This document shows, one piece after another, positions 63,637-64,000 of a DNA stretch of 64,000 nucleotides. Position numbers and translations under genes: made by a program. The stretch is from NCBI GenBank assembly GCA_028819215.1, contig JAPPMG010000022.1, positions 1 through 64,000 on the forward strand, in the 5' to 3' direction. How positions within the stretch are numbered: position 1 is the first letter of the stretch; each line of letters starts with the position of its first letter. Under the pieces are notes generated by a model. That model worked only from the letters and a program-made list of their open reading frames with translations. It searched no databases and had not been told where the DNA came from. The stretch comes from Bryobacterales bacterium. GTDB taxonomy: Bacteria > Acidobacteriota > Terriglobia > Bryobacterales > UBA6623.

Positions 63637-64000
63637 CATTGCTTGACACCCACGTATTGCTCTGGCTGCGCACCGGGGACGCTCGCCTCGGGAACCTTGC
63701 GCTGCGAGAGATCGACCGCGCGTGGCACGTCGGCGAGGTCGCCGTGTCTGCCATCACCTTCTGGGAAGTGGCATTGCTTCACCAGAAGAGGCGGATCGCC
63801 TTCTCGGGGGACGTGTCTCTCTGGCGTCGAGAACAGTTGGAGCAGGGGCTCGTCGAAGTGCCCGTTGACGGTGAAATAGGGGTCCGGGCCAACAGCTTCG
63901 CCGCCTTCCACGGCGACCCTGCTGACCGGATTATCTTGGCCACCGCCCTAGACGGGCACCGACTGCTGACTGGAGATCAGAGGATTCTTGCATGGGGCGG
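63633..64000 (+). CDS. PIN-domain toxin, VapC-like, partial at right edge
   Basis: The frame from GTG at 63633 is open to the edge (122 codons seen), near the full family length. LLDTHVLLW supplies the first catalytic Asp, ITFWEVALL the Glu, GDPADRIILATA the third acidic position and LLTGDQRI the fourth. VapC toxins are Mg-dependent RNases that cut tRNA or rRNA. The TGD-QRIL segment near the edge is the usual C-terminus, so few residues are missing. Confidence 0.9.
   Translation, partial: MTLLDTHVLLWLRTGDARLGNLALREIDRAWHVGEVAVSAITFWEVALLHQKRRIAFSGDVSLWRREQLEQGLVEVPVDGEIGVRANSFAAFHGDPADRIILATALDGHRLLTGDQRILAWG

Noticed and set aside
1-64000. CRISPR array or intact insertion sequence
   Set aside because: No regularly spaced direct repeats of 24-40 nt and no transposase-like protein were found on either strand.

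Overview
The window is about 64 kb of GC-rich bacterial chromosome from a Gram-negative organism, most likely an Acidobacteriota member (Bryobacterales/Solibacter-like). This is inferred from gene content, not from a marker tree. The pointers are two TonB-dependent receptors with N-terminal carboxypeptidase-regulatory-like domains, TPR/FG-GAP/ASPIC-UnbV proteins, a DUF1552-DUF1592 pair, NIPSNAP and sulfatase genes with Tat leaders, and a complete dcw block whose MurE carries the DNPR signature of meso-diaminopimelate ligases. No rRNA, tRNA, CRISPR array or intact insertion sequence was found.

Layout. 1-6.7 kb (minus): the first two genes of a probable class 1 DISARM phage-defence operon, the SNF2-type helicase DrmD and an Eco57I-like adenine methylase DrmMI. 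They are translationally coupled and run off the left edge. 7.1-14.8 kb (plus): three overlapping genes for exported proteins, namely a TPR/FG-GAP/ASPIC protein with a large unassigned C-terminus, a membrane-anchored pentahaem cytochrome with TPRs, and a CRTAC-like protein. 15-21 kb: an orphan HSDR_N-type nuclease-like protein, an acyl-CoA dehydrogenase, a small zincin, a PmoA-family protein, a beta-lactamase-fold hydrolase and a Phd/RelE-type toxin-antitoxin pair. 21.4-29 kb: two TonB-dependent receptors flanking a Fic-fold protein with a degenerate active site. The fic promoter region holds a large inverted repeat, and the second receptor promoter holds a DtxR/MntR-like metal box.

29-38 kb (plus): housekeeping genes: M24 aminopeptidase, accB, accC, a parvulin isomerase, a formylglycine-generating enzyme, a pentahaem cytochrome, dxr, rseP, an OmpH/Skp-like chaperone and a small membrane protein. 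39.3-56.1 kb (plus): the dcw cluster mraZ-rsmH-ftsL-ftsI-murE-murF-mraY-murD-ftsW-murG-murC-ftsQ-ftsA-ftsZ, preceded by a sigma70-type promoter and 10-bp-phased MraZ boxes. murB and ddl are absent from it, and FtsA is divergent in its nucleotide-binding motifs. 56-62.7 kb: NIPSNAP, sulfatase, DUF1592 and DUF1552 genes. 62.9-64 kb: a decayed nirK-like fragment abutting a Phd/VapC-type toxin-antitoxin module whose promoter contains a perfect 20-bp palindrome.

The dcw genes plus dxr (isoprenoid precursor for undecaprenyl phosphate), accBC (fatty acids), rseP and the OmpH-like chaperone form an envelope-biogenesis core of about 27 kb. Accessory loci (DISARM, HSDR_N protein, Fic, two toxin-antitoxin pairs, nirK remnant) lie towards the two ends. 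The best candidates for undescribed biology are the cytochrome/FG-GAP trio at 7-15 kb and the degenerate Fic protein with its operator-like region.
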